A model generated the notes under the pieces. That model did not search any database, was not told the DNA's origin, and saw only the letters and a list, made by a program, of their open reading frames with translations. Positions 46,842 through 55,495 of a stretch of 64,000 nt of DNA are shown piece after piece. Origin of the DNA: GCA-2705445 sp038114285. Lineage in GTDB: Bacteria; Pseudomonadota; Gammaproteobacteria; Poriferisulfidales; GCA-002705445. A program made the translations under genes and the position numbers. Each line of letters opens with the position of its first letter. Positions within the stretch are counted from its first letter, which is position 1. Location: assembly GCA_038114285.1 (NCBI GenBank), contig JAYNQN010000002.1:110145-174144 (forward strand), written 5' to 3'.

Positions 46842-47119
46842 TTTTTTTTAAAATTATGTTTTCTGCGTTCATTAGGTGCCATAAGTAAATTATCAAGTAT
46901 CTCAATTCTATCTTCACTCTTAATAATATAATTCAAGTCTATTTTTTTTCCGAATACACCATAAAATTTATTTGAAAAAAAGCTTCTTGAAAAAATAGAG
47001 TTTTCAATTAGATCCTGCAGCATATCTTTTAAAGTATAATTCTCTTTAAATTTTACAAAATTTTTTATAATTTTGTTATTTGAGCTTATATAAATAACTT
47101 CTATAGTATTTTTTTCCAT
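46838..47119 (-). CDS. rnfH: RnfH-family ubiquitin-like protein
   Basis: 93 residues with a beta-grasp fold. IEVIYIS opens it, FYGVFGKKIDLNYIIKSEDRIEILDNLL matches the family core, and PNERRK the conserved end. RnfH (RatB, UPF0125) has no firm function despite the name; it pairs with ratA in most gammaproteobacteria, as here, sharing one base. Its stop overlaps the bamE stop on the opposite strand (TTAA), so the genes converge with no room for a terminator. Confidence 0.85.
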   Translation of the reverse strand: MEKNTIEVIYISSNNKIIKNFVKFKENYTLKDMLQDLIENSIFSRSFFSNKFYGVFGKKIDLNYIIKSEDRIEILDNLLMAPNERRKHNFKKN

Positions 47120-47538
47120 TATTTTTTAGTTGATTCTTCTACAAAAGCTTTAACAAGGTAATTTGTTATTTTTTCTAATGACTTTCCTATTGTATATTCG
47201 ATAATTTTATTTTCTGCTTCGTAATTAATTGTTAAAAATATTATTGTCTTGTTATCTATTTTTTTAAATTCCCAAATACCATCTAAGTATTTAAATGGGC
47301 CTTCAATTAACTCCATTTGTATGGATTTATTTTCTATAATTTTGTTTTTTGTTGTGAAGGATGTTTCTAGGCCTTTTAAATTAAAATCTAATCTTGCATT
47401 CATTATATTGTTCTCATGAAATAGTATTTTAGATTCTATACAATAAGGAACAAAATTTTTATATAAATCAACTTGGTTAACAATTCTAAAAACTGTATCT
47501 ATATCGTTCAGCACAATAGCTTCTTTTTTTATCTGCAT
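47119..47538 (-). CDS. ratA: RatA-type START/coenzyme Q-binding protein
   Basis: 139 residues of the SRPBCC superfamily (Polyketide_cyc2). FRIVNQVDLYKNFVPYCIESKIL and MELIEGPFKYLDGIWEFKK are the signatures shared with E. coli RatA and mitochondrial COQ10. E. coli RatA was reported to block 70S formation, while relatives bind ubiquinone; a quinone-related role would fit next to respiration genes, but the choice is open. Starts 15 bp after the sodium symporter gene on the same strand. Confidence 0.88.
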   Translation of the reverse strand: MQIKKEAIVLNDIDTVFRIVNQVDLYKNFVPYCIESKILFHENNIMNARLDFNLKGLETSFTTKNKIIENKSIQMELIEGPFKYLDGIWEFKKIDNKTIIFLTINYEAENKIIEYTIGKSLEKITNYLVKAFVEESTKK

Positions 47539-47553
47539 TCTTAATTGTTATCT

Positions 47554-48924
47554 TTATAAAGTTATATCAAATCCTAAGGCATTCAACATAACAAAAATTA
47601 CTGCTATAGGTGCTATAATTCTTGCTGAAAAATACCAAATTTTTCTTAATATTCCTGATTTAATTTTAAGCTCTGAGTCGATATTTTCTTTAGATACGAG
47701 CCAGCTTACATATATTGTTATCATTATGCCCCCTAACGGAAGCAAGATATTGGATGTTAAATAGTCAAGTAATTCAAAAATATTTAGATTAAATATTTTT
47801 ATTTCCGATCCAATATTAAATGATATTATCGTTCCTATTCCAATTAGCCATGCTATACCTGCGCTAAATATTGCGGCCTGTATTCTTGTAATGTTAAATT
47901 TTTCTATCAACCAAATTATCATTGGTTCAATTAACGAAATTGAAGATGTCCACGCTGCAAACATTAACAAAATAAAAAATAGTGTTCCAAATAACTGCCC
48001 ACCTGGCATAGCACCAAATGCTACTGTTAATGTTTGAAATATTAAACCTGGGCCTTGCGTCATTTCTAAACCACTTGAAATAACAATTGGAAAAATTGCT
48101 AGTCCTGCTAATAATGCTACCAATGTATCGAGAGAAGCTACAATTACACATGTTTGAGGTATAGAAATATCATTAGATAAATATGAGCCGTAAACCATTA
48201 ACGCGCCCATACCTAAACTTAAACTAAAAAAAGCTTGGCCCATTGCAATTAATATAGTTTTCCAGGTTACTTGGCTAAAATCTGGGTACAACATAAATTT
48301 CACACCATCCAGAAAATCACCTTCTATTGCTGAAAATATAACTAATGCTATTAGTAAGACTAATAACGCTGGCATTAGTCTTACAACAGCGCTTTCTAAT
48401 CCAGATTTCACTCCCTTAGATACAACTATTGCTGTAATCACAGAAAATAATGTATGCCAAGCTAATAATCTTTCTGGGTCAGAGACAAAATCATTGAACA
48501 TAGATGAAGCGCCAATAGCATCGATATTATTTATAACGCCAAGAGCAGTTCTTGTGGCATAAGCCATTGTCCAGCCAGCAATAACACTATAATAAGATAA
48601 AATCAGAATTCCAGCCAATATGCCAATTAGCCCAATAATCTGCCAGTTTTTTGATCTATTTTCTCTTTCAGAGATATACTTAATAGAAGCTATTGGATTT
48701 AGTCTTCCTCTTTTTCCAAGATATACTTCAGACAGCATTATTGGTATTCCAATAAATAAAACACAAAATATATATATCAAAACAAATGCGCCGCCTCCAT
48801 TCTCTCCAGTTATATAAGGAAATTTCCAAATATTTCCTAAACCAACCGCAGATCCGGTAGCCGCTAAAATAAACGCTGTTCTTGAAGACCATTCTCCATG
48901 TGAGGAAGTTCTATTTATTGCCAT
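47554..48924 (-). CDS. Sodium-dependent neurotransmitter-symporter-family (NSS) transporter
   Basis: 456 residues with about 11-12 membrane helices. WSSRTAFILAATGSAVGLGNIWKFPYITGENGGGAF is the NSS signature with the Na+/substrate residues of helix 1. GQAFFSLSLGMGALMVYGSYLS is the helix 6-7 region. Bacterial members (LeuT, TnaT, MhsT) import amino acids with sodium. The substrate cannot be read from the sequence. It separates ratA from smpB, which are usually direct neighbours. Confidence 0.92.
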   Translation of the reverse strand: MAINRTSSHGEWSSRTAFILAATGSAVGLGNIWKFPYITGENGGGAFVLIYIFCVLFIGIPIMLSEVYLGKRGRLNPIASIKYISERENRSKNWQIIGLIGILAGILILSYYSVIAGWTMAYATRTALGVINNIDAIGASSMFNDFVSDPERLLAWHTLFSVITAIVVSKGVKSGLESAVVRLMPALLVLLIALVIFSAIEGDFLDGVKFMLYPDFSQVTWKTILIAMGQAFFSLSLGMGALMVYGSYLSNDISIPQTCVIVASLDTLVALLAGLAIFPIVISSGLEMTQGPGLIFQTLTVAFGAMPGGQLFGTLFFILLMFAAWTSSISLIEPMIIWLIEKFNITRIQAAIFSAGIAWLIGIGTIISFNIGSEIKIFNLNIFELLDYLTSNILLPLGGIMITIYVSWLVSKENIDSELKIKSGILRKIWYFSARIIAPIAVIFVMLNALGFDITL

Positions 48925-48961
48925 TAGTTAGTTATGTTTATTATGTTAATATTGCAATACT

Positions 48962-49444
48962 ATGGGACAAAGAACTAAAAATACAGAAAATAATATTGCT
49001 GTCAACAAAAAAGCTACTCACGATTATTTTATTCTGGAAAAACTAGAAGCTGGTATTGTGCTTGAAGGCTGGGAAGTTAAAGGAATTAGAGAGTTAAAAG
49101 TTCAATTAAAAGAAGCATATATAAAAATAATCAAAGGAAATGTATTACTCATAGGATCAAATATTACTCCGCCATCTTATATCAATAATGACACAGTAAA
49201 AAACCCATCTAGGACAAGGAAATTATTATTAAACCAAAAAGAGATAAATACTCTTATAGGAAAAGTACAAAAAGAAGGGTTAACCTTAATTCCTTTATCG
49301 CTTTATTGGAAAAACAATAAGGTTAAATTAAAATTAGGTGTAGCAAAAGGTAAAAAGAAATTTGACAAAAGACAATCAGAAAAGAACAAAGATTGGTCTA
49401 TTGAAAAAAACCGAGTTTTAAAAAATAAACTAAAAAATAATTAA
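48962..49444 (+). CDS. smpB: SsrA-binding protein SmpB
   Basis: 160 residues. It binds tmRNA and delivers it to stalled ribosomes. Signatures: NKKATHDYFILEKLEAGIVLEGWEVKGIR at the N-terminus and the lysine-rich C-terminal tail, with GVAKGKKKFDKR, that probes the empty mRNA channel. The tmRNA gene itself is not in the window. Its stop is one base from the stop of a convergent small gene. Confidence 0.96.
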   Translation: MGQRTKNTENNIAVNKKATHDYFILEKLEAGIVLEGWEVKGIRELKVQLKEAYIKIIKGNVLLIGSNITPPSYINNDTVKNPSRTRKLLLNQKEINTLIGKVQKEGLTLIPLSLYWKNNKVKLKLGVAKGKKKFDKRQSEKNKDWSIEKNRVLKNKLKNN

Positions 49445-49445
49445 A

Positions 49446-49649
49446 TTAATTTCTGTTGCAAGAGAAAACTTCTTGTTCTAAATTCATTCCAGTTGCTTTT
49501 ACACCCTCAATACAATCAACGTAACTACTATACTCACCTATAACACCGTTACTTCCTGTAGCTACCCAATTTCCAGAGTCTTCACTATATTTCAAGTATC
49601 CCCAAAAACCTACTATCAGTAATAGTATTAACATAAATACTTTATCCAT
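49446..49649 (-). CDS. Small single-pass membrane protein of unknown function
   Basis: 67 residues from the ATG at 49649, which has AGGTGG eight bases upstream; a GTG four codons earlier lies inside that site. An N-terminal membrane helix (about 4-21, VFMLILLLIVGFWGYL) is followed by about 45 polar residues with two cysteines (in YVDCIEGV and VFSCNRN) that would face the periplasm and could form a disulfide. I recognise no family. It lies between smpB (convergent) and dnaQ (same strand, 42 bp downstream). Confidence 0.65.
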   Translation of the reverse strand: MDKVFMLILLLIVGFWGYLKYSEDSGNWVATGSNGVIGEYSSYVDCIEGVKATGMNLEQEVFSCNRN

Positions 49650-49691
49650 TTTTATTTCCACCTTTTGTAATTATTATATTCTATTATTATA

Positions 49692-50393
49692 TCAAAACTT
49701 TGAGATATTCCAAATACATCTGCCATCTGATGCCTTATCAATTTCTTTTATTATCTCATAATGCTCACGAAGCTCGTTTTCATCGGCATATTGTGTAACA
49801 AATTTACCATTATTTTTTTTCTTAGTATGATTTTTCCTTGTTTCAATAAGCTCACTTCCTAGATCAAAAGATATTTGCCCGCCAGTCATTGCAAGATAAA
49901 CATCTCCAAGTATTCTAGCGTCTAAAAGAGCACCGTGATAATCCCTAGAAGAATTATCTATACCATATCTTTTGCAAAGTGCATCTAAACTATTTTTTTG
50001 TCCAGGATGCAATTTTCTTGCGAATACAAGAGTATCAAAAATTTTGTATACATCTTCAAACTTAATATCATGTTTAAGTTTTTTATATTCATACTCTAAA
50101 AAACCAATGTCAAAAGGTGCATTATGAATAATTAATTCTGCTCCATCGATAAAATCTAACAACCTATCTTTTATATCTTTAAATAATGGCTTATCTTTTA
50201 ATGATTCATTTGTAATACCATGAACACTTAAAGCTCCCTGCTCAATTTCTCTCTCAGGATTTAAATATTCATGAAACTTTTTACCTGTATATTTTCTATC
50301 TACAACTTCTATGCATCCTATTTCTATTATTTTATGGTTTCTTGTTACATCTAATCCAGTAGTTTCAGTATCTAAGATTATTTGTCTACTCAT
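49692..50393 (-). CDS. dnaQ: DNA polymerase III epsilon subunit (proofreading 3'-5' exonuclease)
   Basis: 233 residues (E. coli 243). DEDDh exonuclease motifs: ILDTETTGLD (6-15), HNAPFDIGFLEYE and HGALLDARILGDVYLAMTGGQ. The C-terminus has the alpha-binding stretch after a basic linker (HTKKKNNGKF). It edits replication errors within the Pol III core. It overlaps rnhA by 4 bp on the same strand, whereas the two genes are divergent in E. coli. Confidence 0.96.
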   Translation of the reverse strand: MSRQIILDTETTGLDVTRNHKIIEIGCIEVVDRKYTGKKFHEYLNPEREIEQGALSVHGITNESLKDKPLFKDIKDRLLDFIDGAELIIHNAPFDIGFLEYEYKKLKHDIKFEDVYKIFDTLVFARKLHPGQKNSLDALCKRYGIDNSSRDYHGALLDARILGDVYLAMTGGQISFDLGSELIETRKNHTKKKNNGKFVTQYADENELREHYEIIKEIDKASDGRCIWNISKF

Positions 50394-50836
50394 AAGGTAT
50401 TTTCTCCTTTAGTTAATATTGCTAGATTTGCAAGCTCATCAGCAATATCGTTTCCAGTGTCTCCACTATGTCCCTTTACCCATTTCCATTCAACATTATG
50501 CAATAAATTAAGCTCATCTATTTTTTTCCATAGATCTACATTTTTAACATCTTTTTTATTTGCTGTCTTCCAATTATTTGTCTTCCATTTCAATAACCAG
50601 GAATTAATTCCATCCATGAGATATTTGGAGTCAGTATAAATAGTAACATTAGATTTCTCCTGGAAAAGACTGAGTGCTTTAATAGCTGCAGTTATTTCCA
50701 TCCTGTTATTTGTCGTGTTTTCTTCATACCCATAAATTTTCTTACTTTTATTTTTATAAAATATTACAGCTCCCCAACCTCCTACCCCCGGATTACCTTT
50801 GCATGCGCCATCTGTGTATATAATTATATTACTCAT
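50390..50836 (-). CDS. rnhA: Ribonuclease HI
   Basis: 148 residues. It cleaves RNA in RNA-DNA hybrids. Catalytic residues are D9 (YTDGACKGNPG), E47 (NRMEITAAIKAL), D68 (YTDSKYLMDGI) and the D near residue 131 (GHSGDTGNDIADELA). The basic protrusion with LLKWKTNNWK is the substrate handle of the E. coli type. It overlaps the methyltransferase gene by 8 bp and dnaQ by 4 bp. Confidence 0.97.
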   Translation of the reverse strand: MSNIIIYTDGACKGNPGVGGWGAVIFYKNKSKKIYGYEENTTNNRMEITAAIKALSLFQEKSNVTIYTDSKYLMDGINSWLLKWKTNNWKTANKKDVKNVDLWKKIDELNLLHNVEWKWVKGHSGDTGNDIADELANLAILTKGENTL

Positions 50837-51554
50837 CGAAATTATTATGTATGATTGGCTTAGAAAATTTTCCTAGCACTATATTATTTTTTTTATGCCA
50901 ATTTTTAACAGATATATATTTGTACGTTTTTTTATTTGAGTAAATTACATAACAATTTCCAAATAAATTTATTTTAGAAAAAATACTATTATTTAAAAAT
51001 TGCAAATATTTTAAAATTTTATTATTTTTTAATGGAGGTATCTTATTTATATTAAAAACCTGCTTAACTTCATAAGAAAACAAAGACATCCAATCCAATA
51101 ATCTACTTATACTGATATAATTTTTATTTTTAAATATAGATTTAAATGGCATTAAACTATAAATACCTAAAAGACTTTTTCTATTAAATCCAATTATTAT
51201 CATTTTTCCATCATCTGCTAATATTCGATCTATCTCTCTAAATGCAGAATGTGGATCATATTGAGTATCTAAAGAATGAATTAGAATGACGTAATCTATT
51301 GATGATTCTTGAAATGGTAATTTATTAAGTTCTGCTTTCACATCGCCTTTCTCAGATAACGAAACATAATAACTATTAAAACTTTGATTTTTTTCCATAA
51401 TTTTTTTAACTACAGAATATTCACCACAATATAAAATATTTTTTTCAACATCTACAGAAAATATTTTATCAATTGTGCTTATTATTTCTTTTGAATTAAT
51501 TATTCCTGCTTTTGTATTATACCACTTGCTTAATTCTGAGTTTTTAAAATTCAT
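50829..51554 (-). CDS. SAM-dependent methyltransferase (YafS-like position)
   Basis: 241 residues with a class I methyltransferase core in degenerate form. ILYCGEYSVVKKIMEK (about 40-55) replaces the glycine-rich motif I, and LPFQESSIDYVILIHSLD and FREIDRILADDGKMIIIGFN are clear motif II/III equivalents. E. coli has yafS, another such methyltransferase of unknown target, at the same place beside rnhA and dnaQ. Residues beyond 150 are divergent. It starts 2 bp after the ABC ATPase gene. Confidence 0.8.
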   Translation of the reverse strand: MNFKNSELSKWYNTKAGIINSKEIISTIDKIFSVDVEKNILYCGEYSVVKKIMEKNQSFNSYYVSLSEKGDVKAELNKLPFQESSIDYVILIHSLDTQYDPHSAFREIDRILADDGKMIIIGFNRKSLLGIYSLMPFKSIFKNKNYISISRLLDWMSLFSYEVKQVFNINKIPPLKNNKILKYLQFLNNSIFSKINLFGNCYVIYSNKKTYKYISVKNWHKKNNIVLGKFSKPIIHNNFDE

Positions 51555-51556
51555 GA

Positions 51557-53149
51557 TTATTTTATATTAGGGACAGATGCTAGTAATTTTTTAGTATATT
51601 CATTACCTGTATTATTTATTATATCAGAAGTTTTACCACTCTCAATAATCTTACCTTTATACATGACGGAAATATTATCTGATATGTTAGAGATCAATTT
51701 TATATCATGTGATATGAACAAATACGAAATATTTGTATTATTTTGAATATCCATAAGCAAATCTAAAACCTGTTTCTGAACAGTAACATCCAATGAACTT
51801 GTAGGCTCATCGCAAATTAATAATTTAGGATTTAGAACTAAAACTCTTGCAATGGCAATTCTTTGTCTTTGTCCCCCAGAAAATTCATGTGGATATTTAT
51901 TTAATGAATCTTTTGGCAATCTAACCTTATCAATAACCTTATGAATTTTTTTTATAATATCTTCATTATTAATATTTGGCTCAAGAAAGCATAATCCTTC
52001 TTTTATAATTGACCCTATTCTCATTCTAGGATTTAGTGACGAGAATGGGTCTTGAAAAATCATTTGATAGTTTTTCCTATGAATTCTATTTTCATTATAA
52101 CTAAGTGAAAATATATTTTTATCTAAGATATTTATTTTACCAGATGAGATTTTAGTTAAACCCATTATAGCTTTCGCAATCGTGGTTTTTCCCGACCCAG
52201 ATTCACCAACAATAGCATGTGTAGTTCCTGCATGGATTGATAAAGAAATATCATCAACTGCTTTAAGAAGTTTATTTTGTAATCCAAATGAATTACCTTT
52301 TTCTTGATAATATACTTTAAGATTTTTTATATCTAATACTTTATTATTAATATCAGAGACATCTTTTGTTTTTAATTTCTTCATATAGTTAGAAGATTGT
52401 ATAAGAGACTTACTGTAATTGTGTTTTGGTTTTTTAAAAAAATCTTTTGAAAGAGAATTTTCTAAAATTTCACCCTCTTTCATAACAATTATTTTATCTG
52501 ATATTTGTGAAGCTACAGCAAGATCATGTGTAATGAAAAGTATTGCCATATTTAGTTCTTTCCTTAGACTAGAAAGAAGATCTAACACTTGCTTTTGTAT
52601 TGTAACATCTAAGGATGTTGTTGGTTCATCTGCAATCAATAATTTTGGTTTACATGCTATTGCCATTGCAATCATAACTCTTTGTTTCATTCCTCCAGAA
52701 AGCTGATGAGGATAAAGTTGGATTACTCTTTCAGCGTCAAATATACCTACCGAGTTAAGATTTCTGAAAATTTCTTTTTGTAAATTAATATTTTTTTTTT
52801 CAACATATGACTCTTTCAATTGATCATAAATAGTCATTACTGGATTTAAAGACCTCATAGGTTCTTGAAATATCATAGACATTTCATTTTTTCTAATAAA
52901 TCTCATTTCTTTTTCTTCTAGCGAAAGAATATTTTTATCTTTAAAAATAATTTCTCCACTTTTAATAATGCATGATTTCTCTAACAATCTTATAATTGAT
53001 AAAGCAGTAAGAGATTTGCCACTGCCCGATTCTCCAATTAAAGAGACTATTTCTGAATTTGATATGTCAAAGTTAATATTTTTTAATATTTCTTTATCAG
53101 TTGATTTAATACTCAAACACAAGTTTTTAATTGTTAATAATTTATCCAT
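51557..53149 (-). CDS. Peptide ABC transporter, fused dual ATPase (YejF-like)
   Basis: 530 residues with two complete ABC ATPase domains, as in E. coli YejF or DppD-DppF fused. First half: Walker A 39-46, LSGGM 150-154, Walker B 170-176. Second half: Walker A 315-322, FSGGQ 423-427, Walker B 443-449. The ATG at 53149 overlaps the stop of the upstream permease; an upstream in-frame ATG at 53179 lies inside that gene. It powers uptake of oligopeptides (YejABEF also takes up microcin C) with the three genes upstream. Confidence 0.92.
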   Translation of the reverse strand: MDKLLTIKNLCLSIKSTDKEILKNINFDISNSEIVSLIGESGSGKSLTALSIIRLLEKSCIIKSGEIIFKDKNILSLEEKEMRFIRKNEMSMIFQEPMRSLNPVMTIYDQLKESYVEKKNINLQKEIFRNLNSVGIFDAERVIQLYPHQLSGGMKQRVMIAMAIACKPKLLIADEPTTSLDVTIQKQVLDLLSSLRKELNMAILFITHDLAVASQISDKIIVMKEGEILENSLSKDFFKKPKHNYSKSLIQSSNYMKKLKTKDVSDINNKVLDIKNLKVYYQEKGNSFGLQNKLLKAVDDISLSIHAGTTHAIVGESGSGKTTIAKAIMGLTKISSGKINILDKNIFSLSYNENRIHRKNYQMIFQDPFSSLNPRMRIGSIIKEGLCFLEPNINNEDIIKKIHKVIDKVRLPKDSLNKYPHEFSGGQRQRIAIARVLVLNPKLLICDEPTSSLDVTVQKQVLDLLMDIQNNTNISYLFISHDIKLISNISDNISVMYKGKIIESGKTSDIINNTGNEYTKKLLASVPNIK

Positions 53150-54518
53150 AATTTTTATTAGCCCTTGGATCAAAAGCATCTCTTACAACATCTGAAAATA
53201 AATTTGCAAAAAGAACCAATATAAACATAAATAAAAACGCTGAAAATAGCGACCACCAAACAACTGGTTCTCTAGACATTTCAAGTCGTGCAGCATTAAT
53301 CATATTTCCCCAGCTATATGTTGTTGGATCAACTCCAATATTTACATATGATAATACAGCTTCTGCTAGAACTAGGGCGCTAAAATCTAAAACTACCGTA
53401 ATAATTACAATATGCATAATATTTGGAATTATATGTCTTGTAATAATTGAAATACGACTCAAACCAAATGTTTTAGATGCCTGAACGTATTCAACTTCTC
53501 TTAATTTCATAGACTCGCCTCTTAGTAATCTACATAATCCTGTCCAACTTGTTAAACCTAGAATCATACATAGAAAAAATAATCGCATATCAGCTCTTTC
53601 ATAAATGTTTTCAAATTCTAAGGGGTTATTAGCCATATATACTTGAAGCATTAAAATTGCAGAAGCAATTAATAAAACACCAGGTATAGAATTTAAAGTT
53701 GTATATATGTATTGAATAACATCATCAACAAAACCACCTATATAACCTGCAAAAATACCAAGAAATATGGCAAAGGGTAGCATTACAATAGTTGTCAAAG
53801 TACCTATCAAAATCCCAGTACGAATACTTTTTATACTTTTATATAATACATCAACGCCAACTTTGTCAGTACCCAAAACATAATACTGTGCACTTAAATC
53901 GTACAATATTAAAACTATAGAAATTATAACCAATATTGTGGAACATAATGTTCTATTAATTCTATAAGGATAAAGAAAACCGTATTTTTTTTCTAATATC
54001 TTTCTTCTAAAAAATAATATATAAAATAAAAAAAATAATGAAATTGATTTTAAGATAGATATAAATATTGTAAAAAATATATTATAAAAATTCTCAGAAA
54101 AAAACTTATTGTGATTTCCTTTAAATAGTAACTTTGGATAAATTCTTTTTTCTTCTTTATTATTGATTCTAATTGTTTCTTTAGAATATAACTTAGAAGC
54201 AAAAGGCGATGAATAGCTTTTTTCAGAATTTTTGTGCATTGGTAACAATATAATATCTAAAACACTATTTATTTCAGAGGAATAAATATATTCATTTGTA
54301 TCTTCATTATAAACTTTACTTTTTAAATGAATAGAGTCCAAAAATGCTGTAAGCAAAAAAAATGATAATACTACTACAGATATTATTCCTGTTTTATTTT
54401 TAAATACATACATCCACGTAGCTAAAATATCTGGAGTTTTCTTGACATATTTAATATATAAAAATAGAGATATTATTATCCCGAAAAAAAATATATCAGT
54501 TAAAAGAAATGTAAACAT
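53142..54518 (-). CDS. Peptide ABC transporter permease (YejE/DppC-like) with extended N-terminus
   Basis: 458 residues against 341 for E. coli YejE. The C-terminal 250 residues are a normal BPD_transp_1 permease with the EAA loop (around EVEYVQASKTFGLSRISIITRHIIPN) and the end motif VRDAFDPR. The N-terminal part adds an extra membrane helix before the usual first one (helices about 4-23 and 46-62), a periplasmic loop of about 85 residues, and two further helices (about 150-172 and 190-207). It starts at the stop of the other permease gene. Confidence 0.88.
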   Translation of the reverse strand: MFTFLLTDIFFFGIIISLFLYIKYVKKTPDILATWMYVFKNKTGIISVVVLSFFLLTAFLDSIHLKSKVYNEDTNEYIYSSEINSVLDIILLPMHKNSEKSYSSPFASKLYSKETIRINNKEEKRIYPKLLFKGNHNKFFSENFYNIFFTIFISILKSISLFFLFYILFFRRKILEKKYGFLYPYRINRTLCSTILVIISIVLILYDLSAQYYVLGTDKVGVDVLYKSIKSIRTGILIGTLTTIVMLPFAIFLGIFAGYIGGFVDDVIQYIYTTLNSIPGVLLIASAILMLQVYMANNPLEFENIYERADMRLFFLCMILGLTSWTGLCRLLRGESMKLREVEYVQASKTFGLSRISIITRHIIPNIMHIVIITVVLDFSALVLAEAVLSYVNIGVDPTTYSWGNMINAARLEMSREPVVWWSLFSAFLFMFILVLFANLFSDVVRDAFDPRANKNYG

Positions 54519-55495
54519 TATTTTAATCTCACTCTTGGGTCCACTAATGTGTAAGATATATCAGTTAAAATTAAGCCTAATATATATAAAACAGTTCCAA
54601 GAAAAACCATTGCTCTTACTATTGCAAAATCCTGACTTTGAATAGCATCTATTGTGTAGCTTCCTAAGCCTGGTATTCCAAAAAAAGACTCAACTATCAA
54701 ACTCCCCATGAATAATAACGGTAATATAACTACAACACCTGTAAGGATTGGTATTAATGCATTTTTAAATACATGAATAAATAAAACTTTTATTTCAGAG
54801 AGGCCTTTTGATTTTGCAGTTTTTACATAATCTTTTTCAATTTCTTCCAAGAATAATGTTCTATACCATCTTGAGCCAGAACCAATACCATATATAACGC
54901 TAATTATCACCGGTAAAATTAAAAATTTTATTGCTCCATATCCATGCTCATAGCCAGATATTGGAACTAATTGCATAAGTTTACTGATAAGATATTGGCC
55001 TCCAATAATATAAAATAAACTGGATATAGACATTAAAGCTACGCAAAAAATAACACCATAATAATCAACTTTTGTAGACCGAAAAAAAACAAAAAATAAT
55101 GCAAAAGTAATATTTATGAAAAGACCAACTATTAATGATGGTAATGCAATAGCCAAACTTGGCCACATTCTTTGTGATATATCATATTTTATATCTCTTC
55201 CGTTATCTGAAACACCAAAGTCAAATAAAAATAATTTAAAAGATTTTTCATAAAAAATAGTCTTTTTAAAAGAATCTAATCCATTTTCATTTGAGTTATA
55301 AAAAAGAGGATTATTATACCCTCTTTCTTCATTCCAGGTTTGTATTTGCTCTTGAGTAACTCTTTTATTACCTAAATGCAATCTTGCAATTTCTTCAGGA
55401 GAATTAACAACAAAAAAAAGAGTGAATGTTAATAAGTTTACTCCAATTAAAATTGGTATAGCATAAAGAATTCTTTTAAAAATATAATTAATCAT
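54518..55495 (-). CDS. Peptide ABC transporter permease (YejB/DppB-like)
   Basis: 325 residues with about six membrane helices. MINYIFKRILYAIPILIGVNLLTFTLFF is the typical DppB/OppB N-terminal helix. The EAA-type ATPase-contact loop is around KDYVKTAKSKGLSEIKVLFIHVFKNALIPI, and the protein ends TLVDPRVRLK. It pairs with the next gene as the translocation channel. The ATG overlaps the binding-protein gene stop by 4 bp. Confidence 0.93.
   Translation of the reverse strand: MINYIFKRILYAIPILIGVNLLTFTLFFVVNSPEEIARLHLGNKRVTQEQIQTWNEERGYNNPLFYNSNENGLDSFKKTIFYEKSFKLFLFDFGVSDNGRDIKYDISQRMWPSLAIALPSLIVGLFINITFALFFVFFRSTKVDYYGVIFCVALMSISSLFYIIGGQYLISKLMQLVPISGYEHGYGAIKFLILPVIISVIYGIGSGSRWYRTLFLEEIEKDYVKTAKSKGLSEIKVLFIHVFKNALIPILTGVVVILPLLFMGSLIVESFFGIPGLGSYTIDAIQSQDFAIVRAMVFLGTVLYILGLILTDISYTLVDPRVRLK

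Noticed and set aside
46838..47538. ratA-rnfH as a toxin-antitoxin system
   Set aside because: The pair is conserved core in gammaproteobacteria, and the RatA toxin effect was seen on overexpression. Nothing here suggests a mobile or addictive module.
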